DNA of 64,000 nucleotides from Eulemur rufifrons (GCF_041146395.1 NC_090996.1:27552738-27616737), one strand, 5' to 3'; positions 1 through 11,282 are shown, numbered from the stretch's first letter. Numbers and translations are program-made. The notes: generated by a model from the sequence alone, not told the origin.

Positions 1-42
1 TCAAAGACCCTGTCTCCAAATACAGCTATATTCTGTGGTACT
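1..42 (-). repeat. MLT1-type MaLR LTR fragment
   Basis: Reads as the reverse of the MLT1 stretch in which a T-rich 'gaaatagggtcttt'-like block follows 'ggtacctcagaatgtgacc'. It is cut by the window edge and by the Alu that starts at about 42. Confidence 0.5.
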
Positions 43-332
43 GCAGTGGCTCACACCTGTAATCCCAGCACTTTGGGAGGCCAGGTGCAAGGATCACTTG
101 AGGCTAGGAGTTTGAGACCAGCCTGGGCAGCATAGCAAGACCCCATCTCTAGAAAGAATTTTTTTAAAATTAGCTGGGCGTGGTGTGGCATGCACCTACA
201 GTGCCAGCTATTCAAGAGGATAAGGCAGAAGGATGGGTTGAGCCCAGGAGTTGAAGGCTACAGTGAGCTGTGGTCACACCACTGCACTCCAGCCTGGGTG
301 ACAGAGTGAGACACTGTCTCTAAAAAAATTGA
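42..332 (+). mobile_element. Old dimeric Alu (AluJ-like)
   Basis: Both arms are present, with 'tggctcacacctgtaatcc' at the start and 'gcactccagcctgggtgacag' near the end. The two arms are joined by a short A/T-rich linker. It has many substitutions and no strepsirrhine AT insert, so it is an old copy shared with other primates. Confidence 0.9.
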
Positions 333-385
333 AAAATTGCCTAAGGCCTGCCCACTGCTCTGTTAGGGGAACAGGCTAGAAGAGT

Positions 386-450
386 GATGTTGTGTGTACA
401 TGTGTGCACATGTGTGTTTGTGTTCATGCCCATGTGTGTGTGCACGTGTA
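386..450 (+). repeat. TG-rich imperfect microsatellite
   Basis: Runs of (TG)n are broken by CA, TT and CC. The small open frame here (rich in Cys, Val and Met) is an effect of this repeat, not a gene. Confidence 0.8.
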
Positions 451-2480
451 TTGGAGTTGGATTGGAGCGGGAAGCTACTGACCCTGCTGTTCTTGTCAGA
501 AAGCCTGGACAGATGACTCAGGATTCTGGGGTGAGGAAGGATGGGACTTCAGTACCCCAATGTCTTCCTGTTAATTTCCACACTGCCCTGATCCCACCTT
601 GGACCAAATCCACACACATCTACTGAGCTTCTTCCCTGTGCAAAGAAAATACGGTGGAACCTACTGCTTACCACAAAGCCCAGCCTGGGGGGACAGGGGT
701 GGGGGGGGGCCGGTGAAGGGGGCTGCAATGAAGCTACTGTCTTAAATCGCAGGTAGAAAGAAGTCCCTGAAAGCTGAAGAGACTGCACAGGTGGGAAAGG
801 ATTTGACAAACTACGGCAGCAGTGTTTCCGACAGGAAATTCTTCCCGATCACAAACTGTGGTTCATCTGCCTGCCCTGCAGCCGGCCTCAGCTGCAGCAA
901 TCATTTGGTTTGCCAGTAACTGCTCAGAGTCTACTTAGTCGAGGGCCATATTGATTTTGTTGTTCTTTTCGCTGCTGCTTGTATTGAACTGGGGAGTCCA
1001 TTCTGCATCCCTTTGAATGAGTAAAAGGCTCCATTAGTAGCCTGTTACATCACCTGACTGCTCCTCCGCTTACTGAAGTTGTCCTGCTATTTAATTTAAA
1101 ATTTTCCCACAGTGGTTAAATGTATCATCCTCAATTGTCGTTTGAGTTCTTGTGCCTCCAGGGGGCAGGGATTAGAGAGGTCTTATTTTCTTTAACTAAG
1201 CAACATCCCTTCTTGTCTGTTAGCTACAGAGAACATTGGTTTGCTTGTTCTTGCTGGGGGAAAAAAAAAAGCCTTCTTACTAAAACAAAATAGATTCATG
1301 ATACCGTTGAAATCTATTCGCAGTGTCTGTTATTTAGACAGCCTCCATAGGGGAGTGAAAATATTTTGAAGGTCTCAGAGATGAATGGTTTCTAATAGTA
1401 GTTTGCGAGTGGAATTTTTCCATCTCTGCATATTGCTGGCTGGGGTGGGCTGGTCAGAAGGGAATATAAATACATGAGTTTGCTGTTCACATCTTGTTCT
1501 GTTCTTTCTAAACTGGGGTGTATTCCTCAGTACTTTGCAGAAGCTTCCTTTGTCCTTTACCCCCAAAGGGGAAAACAAAATGTGTATTAGGGTGATGTTT
1601 TGTGCTTGGCAGGTAAGCACTAAATTTCTGCGGTATCTGCCTATATTTCTGGTTGAGATATACTGTAAGTGAAGCATAGTGGTTATTTCCCTACAGAAGA
1701 TGGAGCCCTCATGGTAACAATGCAGACAACTTGTGTTCCTGGGACTGAAGTAACCCGCCCGGATTCTCAATAAACGATAAATTGTAGTGCATTAAAATCC
1801 TAAGAAGCGCTTTGCAGCCAAGAGTTAATCTCATCCATCAAGGGTTTTACCATGGCTCCTCAAAAATTATGGCCATATTCCATTAATAGGCACCCCAGGG
1901 GCATTCTCATTTTGTTTACCTTTAGTCCACCATGACAAAAGAATTTAATGGGGGATAAATGAACCAGGCATGGGCTTTTTTTTTTTATCCTAATAACAAT
2001 ATATAATTTTGTTTACTCGTGTTGAGCTATAAACTAAGCTTTGCACAGAACCTGTGTGAAATCAAAATCCCACATTCATATCCAATTTGCAGAAAACAAG
2101 AAGATTCCTTAGCTGAAGCACAAATCCTTGGGAGAAAACACAGAGCATGCAGAAGCAGAACTCCTCTTTAGAAAAGGCTTGCTGGTAACCATAAGCCCAG
2201 CCATGCGAGGGTGTGTGATTTCAGGTACAACTATGAAGAACACAGAAGGAAATCTGACATTCTTATATTTTTAGGGCGAAGGCTTCCTTCTCTGCAGTCA
2301 ACAAAGCTATAGATGAGAAAGGATCCCGCACCGCTCTGATTGATCTCTCTGGGTGCTGTCCCCTGGGTAAGAAAACACAACACTACATGCTCACCAAGCC
2401 TAGCACATCCCATCTGTGCTCTCTTGTCTAGGCTTGTGCAGGACGATACGTAGACGTGCAGTTTCGTTCAGTTCTAATAC
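450..2480. other. Intronic DNA without recognised repeat
   Basis: Mostly unique sequence with no coding signal. A good CTCF-like motif lies at 1155-1168. 830-1130 is even in composition and free of repeats, so it could be conserved non-coding DNA. Nothing else is seen. Confidence 0.45.
1155..1168 (+). promoter_or_regulatory. CTCF-like motif
   Basis: CCTCCAGGGGGCAG, close to the CTCF core CCNNNAGGGGGCGC. Motif match only; no binding evidence. Confidence 0.35.
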
Positions 2481-2819
2481 TGGTCTAATAAAAACATGCA
2501 CATGTGTGTGTGTGCGCACTGAATGTAATGTATGTGTAATTAACATGCATGCAATTATATATATGTTTAATTTTTAAGGTCATTGGCGCCTATGGGGGGA
2601 AATCATCAAATCCCATGTATGGGGAGGCAGTGGTGAGTCAATCTCCCCCTTCCCTCCTGCAGACAACTACTGTTATGTAATAGTTTCCGGTGTGTCTTTC
2701 CCAGAGACATTTCTAATCACATTAGCATATTTTCTCCTTATATTTTATTTTCATAATTTTGTTTGTTTATGTTTTTAATAGAGAATCTATTGACATGGAC
2801 CCAAATTCAAAAGTTACTG

Positions 2820-2975
2820 AAGAGTGTATGAAATTCCTTCCCACCCCAAAAGGATTGCCTTTTTTCTCTTTTGATCCTCAAAAGTTTTTAATTTTCATGA
2901 AGTCCAATTTGTCTATTTCTTTTCTTTTTTTTTTTTTTGCCTGTGCGAATACATCAGATTTTATATTGAAAAAGA
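2820..2975 (-). repeat. Old L1 ORF2 fragment
   Basis: 'aagtttttaattttcatgaa' followed by 'gtccaatttgtc' is the reverse of a well-known L1 ORF2 stretch encoding FIKIKNF-like residues. Flanks are degraded. Confidence 0.6.
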
Positions 2976-3269
2976 GCTTTTCATTTCTACTTCTAACCTC
3001 TTTCTCTCCCAGTCCTTTCCTTGTCAATAAATGACATGACCAGTTGCTCAGATGCCCAGGAATTATTTTTGAGCTTTTCCTTTCCTTCCCATAACCAAGA
3101 CAAGAATTCCTATCATTTCTACCTCCTAAATATCTCTCAGTCATTCTCGCTGTATCTCCAATTCTTCTTTGCTGGGATATAGAAAAACAATTGATTTTTG
3201 TGTATTTACCTTTCATCCAAACTAATCTCTCTTATCAGTGGTAGGAACCTTTTTTTAACCTGAAAAAAT

Positions 3270-3556
3270 TTTTTTTTATTTATTTTTTAGTTTTTTATTT
3301 CAAAATATTAAGGGGGCACAAATGTTTTCATTACGTGGCTTGAGTCAGGGCTATAAATGTGCCCATCACCCGAATAGTGTTTGTTTTACCCATTAGGTGG
3401 GTTTTTGTTCTTCCTCTCCTGCCTCCTCCCCCCTCCTTGATTTCCAATGACTTTTACTTCCCTCTGTGCACTTGTGTGTTCATCAGTTAGTTCCAATTTA
3501 TTAGAGAGTACACATGGTGTATGTTTTTCCATTCTTGAGATACTTCGCTTAGGATA
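3270..3556 (-). mobile_element. L1 3' UTR end, strepsirrhine-type
   Basis: Reading the minus strand, this is an L1 3' UTR ending in A-rich sequence (T-rich at 3250-3300 on +). The + strand blocks 'aagggggcacaaatgttttc', 'tgtgcccatcacccgaatag' and 'ttccaatttattagagagta' fit what I recall of lemur L1 3' ends. It is 5'-truncated. Confidence 0.7.
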
Positions 3557-3895
3557 AATTTTGTTTTGTTTTTTTTTCATAGATTCTTTGGGATTTTCTG
3601 TGGAGACTGTCATTTCTTCTGGGAATAGACAGTTTTTTTTCTTTCTTTCCAATCTGTATGCCTTTCCTTTCTTTTTCTTACCTCTTGCACTGGCTGGGAC
3701 TTCCAGTGTGACGTTAGAGGTACGAGCAGACCTCCTTGCCTTGTTCCCGACCGATCTTAGGGGGACGCATTCAGTCTTTCACCGTTAAGTATGATGTTAT
3801 ACGTTTTTTTAATAGCTGTCGTTTATCCAGTTAAGGATGTTTATTTCTCTTCCTAGTTTGCTGAGAGATTCTATTAGACAATGCGTTTTAAGGCT
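3557..3895 (-). mobile_element. L1 ORF2 reverse-transcriptase region fragment
   Basis: The + strand reads as the reverse of L1 ORF2 in the RT domain ('gcactggctgggacttccag', then 'ttcagtctttcaccgttaag'). It abuts the 3' UTR piece above with the intervening ORF2 end missing. It has several frame breaks and is inactive. Confidence 0.75.
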
Positions 3896-3899
3896 ATTT

Positions 3900-4790
3900 G
3901 GAAAACAGCTGAGATACTAATGTCTACCTTAATGAACATTGACAAAAATAAATCATGCATTGCATGGTACCACGAATACAAACGAGAATTTTGTATCATT
4001 ATAATGCTTTTTACCTCCTAGTTTTATTTCAACTGATTGCATTTTCAAAATTTTTAAAAAAGGTTTAAAATACCTCACAGCTTTCCACACTGCACCTATC
4101 ATTCCCATCCAGGGTCCCCTCATGGGGGCAGGCGTGTGCTGACATGGGGGTCCCTGTTCTCTCGGCACTTAATTCTCAGCAGGTGCCTCTCCACCTTGGG
4201 GACCTGCCCCAAACGATCCTTCTCTTTCCCTCTTCTAAGTCGTTTCTTGCGATTTTTCAAAGTCTTTTCCCTTCAGTCCCTATCTCCCTCCACATTCTCT
4301 CTTTATATGCATCCCTTCTGTTAAGCACAGAGCCCTGCTTGAGACGTAAGACACTCATGCAAGCTCCATGTCCTTGGCCAGGTTTTCCATTTTTTCTGTT
4401 CATGATGCTGGTGAGGTTTGGCTCTCGGCTTTGGGTTCTGCATGCACTTGCTGCAATATTGTGACTGTTTCTTAGAAGCTCTGCTAAGATGTGCTGTGAG
4501 CTCTGTTAATGCTAAGGTGTTATTGAAGTTCTGACCTTAAAGAGATTCTGATATACACAAATGAAAGCCTGTTAAGCATAATGCAAATGTTTTCATTAAA
4601 CTTGGCTTTTTGCAATCTAGAATTTACTCCTTTACTTCTAAATTCTTAACTGAAAAGTATTTATATCCCTAGGGAATGTTTTCATTCCTTCAGAAGTGAC
4701 TTACTAATTGCTCGCACACACAGTAGATCACTGATAAAAATGGAAGAATTTATTACATTCCAGGGGAGCAGGGAGAGAAGACAGCTAACA
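3900..4790. other. Intronic DNA, nothing recognised
   Basis: AT-rich up to about 4080, then more mixed. The short open frames at 4136-4464 show no domain and no splice context. Confidence 0.4.
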
Positions 4791-4990
4791 TTTTTGCGTA
4801 CTTGTTTGTACCAGACTCTGGATATCATTATCTTGCTGTGAAGCCTCACACCCCCTCCTGGATGTGGGAATTATCCTCCCTGTTTCACACACAACGATAC
4901 TAAGGCTGAGAGGAACCAAGGGACTTACCCATGGCCATTCAGTTCGTCAGGGACAGGAGCCACCGACCAAACCCTGGTCACACTTGTGAC
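4790..4990 (-). repeat. MIR SINE
   Basis: Reverse MIR core: cues are 'ttatcctccctgtttcacac', a 'taaggctgagagg' block and a 'cttacccatggccattcag' block. Confidence 0.65.
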
Positions 4991-5424
4991 TCCATGCAAG
5001 AGGTATAGAAAATGCTGGAAAAGCTACACAAGAGAAAGGCTCATCTTTGATTGAAGAGGCGCAGGGAAGATAGGCTTCATGTTTTTTAACCAGTTATTGG
5101 GGAATGTTTGCAATTTCCCCAAAGTAGCATTCCTCTGACGTTTGCAAACAGACGTCCCATTGCTGTGTGTAATTCCCGGCTCTTCTCTATAGGTTTCTTT
5201 GTAGACAAGGTCTCCTTCCCACGTCTTGAGTAAGCCTTTCTTTTGAAGTGCTCATTTCATAACTTTTCTGTTTGTGGTCGTTAACTACTTGCACACTCCC
5301 AGCATCGGTTAGTATGTGAAGTACCGTGGTGAATGCCCTTTGAAAATCAAGGCTGGGAGATGCTCTGTACCCCAGTGTATTATACAGTCCTCATCCTGTG
5401 CATCAGGGCAGCCGAGAGAGGTGC

Positions 5425-5615
5425 CCCTGGGAGCTGGCACCTTAGTGTGTGACCAGGACACTGTAATGAGAGGTAGGACCCTGAGCAATACCACTGAGTT
5501 CAGATCCCAACTCCTCCACTGGTTGTGCAGCTAAAGCGAGTCGATACACACTCAGCTCTGAGAACAGTGCCTGGCCCGTCGTAGGTTCAGGTAAATACCG
5601 GCTATGACTGAATAT
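5425..5615 (+). repeat. MIR SINE
   Basis: Degraded MIR: 'gttcagatcccaactcctcc' early, then a 'gtgcctggcccgtcgtaggt' tail. Confidence 0.6.
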
Positions 5616-6214
5616 CCAGAAACCCCAAGTCAATATGAATAGGAAGAAGAGCGAGAGGGGTGGCTTCGAGGTCTTTTAGAAAACCTGGTAAGGAAAGTAG
5701 GGATGGATTAACCTTGGTCCACAGAGGCCCTTTGAGAGGGTTCGTCATGGTCAAAGCCACAAAGGATTTGTCTTCCCTAAATTGGCAGTCTATTTACATG
5801 GGAAAAGAACGGACCAACAGTCTTAGAGGGTCACATAAGTCAGCACAGATGCCTGCAGTCGGGGTTCAGCTAGAGAAGCAACATCAATCAATGGCACTGT
5901 CAGACTGGGACCCCAGGGCCGACCCCAACCGGCCACGAGGCAGACGCTGACTGTTGGCAAAGCCCCAGCAGCACCGTGAGAGGACCGCCCGGTCCCCATG
6001 CCAGGCAGGACCTGCTTCTCCCTGAGGCCGAGGCTGTCTGGCCTCCCCCTCACCTGAGCAGATTGGGCTGCAGACCCCAGCTCCTGCTGGGGGTGGCGGG
6101 GGTCAGCCAGCCTTTCCCAAGCCAGGTCCCCTGGTCCTCAGAGATCGGAAGTGGCTGCAGTGCAGCCACCTGACTGGCTTCCTCTGAACCTTCTCTAAGC
6201 CCTCGACTCCTGGG

Positions 6215-6560
6215 GCTAAAAGTGCCTCTTTTTTAATTTTTAAGTAAAAATAGTACATAAACTTGGGAAAGGGGAGGAAGGGAAGAAGGAAAGAAAGTAG
6301 CATTAAAGGCTTTTAAACCAAATGTAAGTCTCCCTCACTCTCCACATCTGTCTCCCAGATTTAACCAGAGTTGATAGTTTTCTTTGAATCTTTAGAAAAT
6401 GTCTATCCATAATACATGAATATATGTAAGGCTTTTAAAAATTTATATGTGATTTTACTCCTCTATGCCTTACGTTTTTATTTAATATATATTAAAGATC
6501 TTCCCGTAGCATCAATATAGATCACCTTTCTCTTATCCGTTTATTCACTTACTTTATTAG
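6215..6560 (-). repeat. L1M-type 3' end, antisense
   Basis: AT-rich sequence with 'aaagatcttcccgtagcatc' and 'atagatcacctttctcttat' in the order seen in reversed L1M 3' regions. Strongly diverged. Confidence 0.55.
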
Positions 6561-6639
6561 GATTAAATGTAAAAACAGTTCAGTGATATATTGGAATTCT
6601 GGACTCTAATACGTCTCACAGTGTAAGTGAAAATAAATG

Positions 6640-7415
6640 GCACGAACCTTGGCAGATTTACAAGGAGAGATGGATTGGTACACAATTACAGTGACGACTT
6701 AACCAATTCTCTCAGAAACTAATATAGATCAACAGGCCAAAAGAAAAGAATAATGACACAGGAGATTTGATCCGCAGTGTTAATAAATTTGATTGAGTGG
6801 AAATACGCAATCCGGGCATTGCAGAACTCAATATTCAGCAATTAGAGAATGCACGATCTTTGCAAGCTCACATGGAGATTTGGAGAACCCGGCACACACT
6901 GGGCCGTAAAGGCAATCTCAGTAATAGTCATCTCCTTGTAGTTGTCATTTTTGAAAGAGTTTTGTCCTTTTTTCTCAGTTTCTTTCCTGAGTGCTATCAG
7001 TTCCTATTTCACAGCTGTCTATTTTAGGACTGTCTAGACTCTGAATGTCTTTGTTTCTGCTTCCTGGTCTTTATTACCTGTAATTGCTTCGTAAGGACTT
7101 TTCTGCTTTGTTTTTAATTCGTGATGGAATGTTGGGTACAACTTCCCTCTGCTTATGCAGCATTTTTCAGGTGAGTTTTCAGCATGCCTAGGGAAGGTGA
7201 GCAGCTCTTTTTCCTCATTTTCCTTGTGCTGTCTTTGCCTGGTACCGGGCATGTTCCTCGGGACTCACATGGTGCTGGAAGTATATCCTTTCCCCGTTGC
7301 TTTCTCAGTAATGCCTGAAACCATCTGATGCAGATGGGTGCGCATCTGTAGTTCACTCCAAATTATCCGATTCCTCGGTGGAGAGGGAACCGTTCATGTC
7401 TCTTTAGCTCACAGC
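6640..7415. other. Intronic DNA, nothing recognised
   Basis: No repeat or exon is recognised. The open frames on the minus strand at 7034-7356 have no domain and no conserved context. Confidence 0.4.
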
Positions 7416-7492
7416 TCGTCCCCAGTAACTAAATCAGTGCCTTTTACATAGTCGGCACTCAATAAATATTTGTTGACTGAATTGCCATAGAG
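7415..7492 (+). repeat. L2 3' end
   Basis: A 'gtgccttttacatagtcggc' block followed by 'actcaataaatatttgttga' is the classic L2 tail. Confidence 0.6.
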
Positions 7493-7589
7493 AGGCTCAA
7501 AGAAACAGATGTGGAATTGAATGGGTCATTTTAAAATCCGTTTATTAAAAGCTTTAAGACATTATTACAGGAAGTGTGGGAGCCAGCAA

Positions 7590-7603
7590 CCCGAAGGGGG
7601 CGG
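7590..7603 (+). promoter_or_regulatory. CTCF-like motif
   Basis: CCCGAAGGGGGCGG, close to the CTCF core. Motif match only. Confidence 0.3.
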
Positions 7604-7997
7604 GTGCTGGTTGCCCACACTCTTTCCAACTCTTTGTCCGAATCATCATTTCCATTCTGAGTCCCGTGTACGGCAGGGAATACGCTGAACTGTGGCACGT
7701 GGAGCCCTTGCGTCGTCATACACTGGTTGGACTATAAAGGGCCTCTTCCTCTGTAGGGGGCATTAGGCGAGACGCCCATGTCAGTTGCTCTAGCCATTCA
7801 GGGTCTAAGGATTTTTTCCTGTAAAGTTGCTCACACAGGCCGCGAGGCCGTGGGTATGGTAAGAAAAACTTAAAATAGCCATTGGTGTGGGGCTAGTGTT
7901 CAAAGCTGGGTCCACACATCACAAGGACATACAGCATGTGCTATTGAGCTGGGGGAGAAAAGTTACAACCATCTGTATTTAGCATTCTTCTTTTTTT

Positions 7998-8130
7998 AGG
8001 TTTTTTTTTTTTTTTTTGTAGAGATGGGATCTCACTGTGTTGCCCAGGCTGGTCTCAAACTCCTGGCCTCCAGCAAGCCTCAGTCTCCCAAAATGCTGGG
8101 ATTACAGGCATGAGCCACTATCACGGGCCT
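7998..8130 (-). mobile_element. Alu monomer fragment (FLAM/FRAM-like)
   Basis: Begins with a T run, then 'tagagatgggatctcactgt' and ends 'attacaggcatgagccac'. Only one arm is present. It lies about 330 bp before the CPPED1 internal exon, in antisense. Confidence 0.8.
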
Positions 8131-8460
8131 ATATTTAGCATTCATTGAAATAAAAGATAGAAATTAAGCTTCATTAATATTTACTATCAGGATTGACCGC
8201 ACACCATCACTCAACAAACGTGGGGTAGTGGCCATGTAGATGATGAACCTCCAAGGTGTCTGGGAAAGACAGGAGTCTTTCAACTTAAAGGGACAGACAG
8301 AGGCACTCACCCCACTTGTTGATTTGCTTTTAGCATGTGACTACTTTTTGCAGTTTCCACGTGCTGGGTTGAGGGAATTTCTAGATTCTTTCTGAATTTT
8401 ATGTTAGTAAATAAGTAAACAGCTCCTGGCCATCTCAGGACATGACCCTCCCTTTTCCAG

Positions 8461-8883
8461 GGACACCCTGGCGGAAGGAGCAGACGGAGGACCTGCAGCG
8501 GGTGCTCAAGGCGGTTGACAGGGAGATCCCACTGGTTTTCGTCAGCGGCAACCACGATGTGGGCAACGTCCCCACAGCCGAGACCATCGAGGAGTTCTGC
8601 CAGACTTGGGGAGACGACTATTTCAGCTTCTGGGTCGGGGGCGTCCTCTTCCTGGTCCTCAACTCCCAGTTCTTGTACGACGCCTCCAGGTGCCCTGCCC
8701 TGAAGCAGGCCCAGGACCGGTGGCTGGACCAGCAGCTGGGGATCGCGGAGCAGCGGCGCTGCCAGCACGCCGTGGTCTTCCAGCACATCCCGCTGTTCCT
8801 GCAGAGCATCGATGAAGACGACGACTACTTCAATCTCACCAAGTCGGTGCGGAAGGAGATGGCAGACAAGTTCACCAAAGCAG
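8461..8883 (+). CDS. CPPED1: CPPED1 internal coding exon (third of four, by comparison with human)
   Basis: This exon encodes about 141 residues of a calcineurin-like metallophosphoesterase. Seen directly: a GNHD motif at 8547-8558 (Asn and His expected to bind or act at the dinuclear metal centre), a His in an FQHIPLF context at 8784-8786 that fits the next metal ligand, and a [22 protein letters not shown] core strand region. The match to human CPPED1, recalled from memory, is collinear through the whole exon. The exon opens after a pyrimidine-rich acceptor ending ttttccag at 8460 and closes at CAG|GTAGCG. It is 423 bp long, phase 1 at both ends, so skipping it would keep frame but delete half of the catalytic site. 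The first metal-binding motifs lie on upstream exons outside the window. CPPED1 is reported to act in the cytosol on AKT1 Ser473. GC content and third-position GC are far above the flanking intron, as expected for a real exon. Confidence 0.97.
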
Positions 8884-8889
8884 GTAGCG
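8884..8889 (+). promoter_or_regulatory. CPPED1: 5' splice site of intron 3 (weak donor)
   Basis: The junction reads CAG|GTAGCG. Exon positions -3 to -1 and intron +1 to +3 match the U1 consensus, but +4, +5 and +6 do not (consensus A, G, T). The frame test fixes this as the boundary, because it pairs with the phase-1 acceptor at 35398. Confidence 0.9.
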
Positions 8890-8989
8890 GCCCCAGGGCC
8901 ATGGGTGTCTGGAAGGACGGGCTGGAGAGGGAGTTTCCACGTCCTTCTCCGGCCCCTCTGCAACCTGGCAAAGGGGAGAGAGGTTGGGG

Positions 8990-9188
8990 CTTTGGGTTCT
9001 GATCCCAGCTCTGCCACTCCCTGGCTGCCTCATCCTTCTGAGCCTCAGTTTCCTAATCTGTAAAATGGGAGCAGTAGTAGTGGCTCTCTTACAGAATGAG
9101 TGTGGGGATAAATGAGAAAAGTCCTATAAAGCACGTAGAACAGCCCCTGGCCTACCAAGTACTACACATGTGGTAGCTGCTCACTGTT
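8990..9188 (+). repeat. MIR SINE next to the CPPED1 exon
   Basis: Clear MIR with 'gatcccagctctgccactcc', 'gagcctcagtttcctaatct' and 'gtaaaatgggagc'. It starts about 105 bp after the exon. The in-frame stop that would end an exon extension (9000-9002) lies at its edge. Confidence 0.85.
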
Positions 9189-9189
9189 G

Positions 9190-11125
9190 GAGATGGGAGT
9201 CCTGGAAGTGGGAGGTTCTTGCGGGGGGCAGAGTAGGTGGATGTGAATTTGGCTGCATGTGCCCTGGGAGAAGGGAAGACACCCATCTTTTCTCATTTAT
9301 CTGGGCAGCAGGAACTTGCTCAGAGACCGATGACCTTTAAGAGCCAAGCTTCCCACCAGTATGAGACAGCTGTAAGCCAGGGAATCCTGGGATGGGGCTT
9401 CAGTGGGCAGGTCCCGGGGCCTTGGCAGTTTTCCCCGAGTGAGTGGATTAAGTTCTCTTCCAGAATCAGGAGACAGAAATGTATTTAGTTCATCTTACCC
9501 TGCTGTAGATTTTTAGCTGATCATACATGGGACATGCATGCACACACAGGGAATGAAGACACCGCATTCGGGCAGGTGGGACCTCCGCTTCCGACGGCAC
9601 GCTCTGTGGCACTGGCCCAACACCACCTCTCTGCTGCTGGCAGCACCTGCCTAGGCCTAGAGATAGGTGTGTTCTAGGCCGATTCCCTGGGTTACTATGA
9701 TTTGACAGGATTCCAATTTTGACACCTGTTGTGACTCTTGTGTTAGTCCTAATTCCTCCTTGTGGATCTTTCCAGGGCTTCGTTGTGTCAAACACTTCTA
9801 AAGTTTAAACATATTCATTTATTTGTTATGAGGTAGAGGGAGGGAGGTAGCTTGACCCAGTAGCAAGTATTCATTTACAAAAAAAGAATTCTGATTCTCT
9901 TCTTTTCATCTTTGAGTGTTAAATGTGTTTGCATTTGCTCGAGAAAAGTACAATAGACCCTTCTGTATTTTTGAGACATTTTACAAAAAGCTCACATAAT
10001 TGGAGGCATTTTCCAGCTGTTCCATGGAGATGAAGTTGGAAAACTTCTTTTAAGACCTTTGAAATTTCATGCCATGCTTGAGTTGGTGCAGAAAAATGTT
10101 CTGATGACAAGGAAGCAAAGTGTCAAGACAGCATCAGTGCCACCATGGAGACTATTTTGTAGCAGAGAATAAAGCCAGAGAGAACATTTAATGCCACCAA
10201 AATGATTTCTTTCAAATCAAATGTTAAATGATGCAAATGCCATCCTGGCGACTGCTCTCTGCTCTGTGTTCTCGCCAGCCACGTTCCTGAGTGGCCTGTG
10301 GTTCTGGATTTCCCCATCGTAGAACAGAGCACCCCCAGATAGGAGAAGACCCACGGCTCTAACAGGGCACCATGAGGCGAAGCCTGCTGACCGCCCACCA
10401 AGAGCCCCAGACGTCCGGGGTACACCGGCCCCTGCCCGCCCACTCAGGGTTGCAGCCAGCACACCCGGAGCTGGGCTGTGTCTGCAGGTGAGCTCCAATT
10501 ATCCTAGCTCAGAGACTGATTTCTGCAACCAGAATGCAAGCTGATTAGTTTAAAGCAAGCCTGAAGCCCTCGCCTCCGCCCTGGCAGTGTGGTCTCTTCC
10601 CGTGGACAGAGCTACATGGGAAGCCAAATTATAATCAGGAGCTTGCTTGGTAGGCCCGAGACAGAGCAGGGGGTTAGTGACCTGGTTCCATTCTTAACAG
10701 GATCAGGCTCCGGAATCCTGAGCCTCCGTCTCCAGTCGGAGCCCCCTTGCAGGGATGATGGGGGTGGGGGCACTCGGATATCCCACGGCCCTTCAATTAT
10801 ACCTCCTCACATCTCTGCAGCCTGTCCCCTTCCTCAGGCCCCCATGGCCTCGCCTGGGTCCTGGCAGCAGCTCTGCACTGGGCTCCCCGCTCCGCTCTTG
10901 CTCATTCTAGTCCGTTGTCCACCTGGCAGCCAGGGGGCATGAGCTGCACAGCCTGAACCCTCCCGAGGCTCCCCTCGCCCCCAGGTAAGGCCCAGCTCTT
11001 CGCCCGCCCCATCCAGTGCCTTCCCCTCCAGCCTCTGCCCTTGGCACCTCTTCTGTATGAGGTTCTCCCCGCCACCCCCCATCCCAGATTCTTCCTTAAT
11101 CCCAGCACTTGTCAAATAGATTTAC
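9190..11125. other. Intronic DNA, mostly unique
   Basis: No repeat is recognised with confidence. A CTCF-like motif is at 10926-10941. The part at 10250-11100 is GC-richer than its surroundings and gives many short chance open frames on both strands. Confidence 0.4.
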
Positions 11126-11129
11126 AAGC

Positions 11130-11282
11130 ATTGACACCTCTGAATCCCCCATCTGACTCTCGGCTCCCCGAGGGCAAGGACAGGGTTATGTTCATCTCTG
11201 CATCCGGGAGGCCTGGATGAGGCCTTTGCTCACACTGAATGCTTCATCAGTGTTTGTGGAACGAATGAAGGAATGAAGGTCT
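11130..11282 (+). repeat. L2 3' end
   Basis: A 'tccccgagggcaaggacagg' block and a 'gaacgaatgaaggaatgaag' tail are typical of L2. Confidence 0.6.

Larger units (their letters stand above)
1..8460 (+). other. CPPED1: CPPED1 intron 2 (3' part)
   Basis: No exon-like open frame with splice signals or recognisable domain is seen before 8461. The intron ends with branch-point-like and pyrimidine-rich sequence and AG at 8459-8460. Its upstream end is outside the window. Repeats inside it are listed separately; about 350-2480 and 4000-4790 have no repeat that I recognise. Confidence 0.85.

Noticed and set aside
8307..9017. 236-codon open frame on the minus strand over the CPPED1 exon
   Set aside because: It is the mirror of a GC-rich coding exon; it has no domain and runs equally into intron on both sides. 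Third-position composition follows the sense frame.
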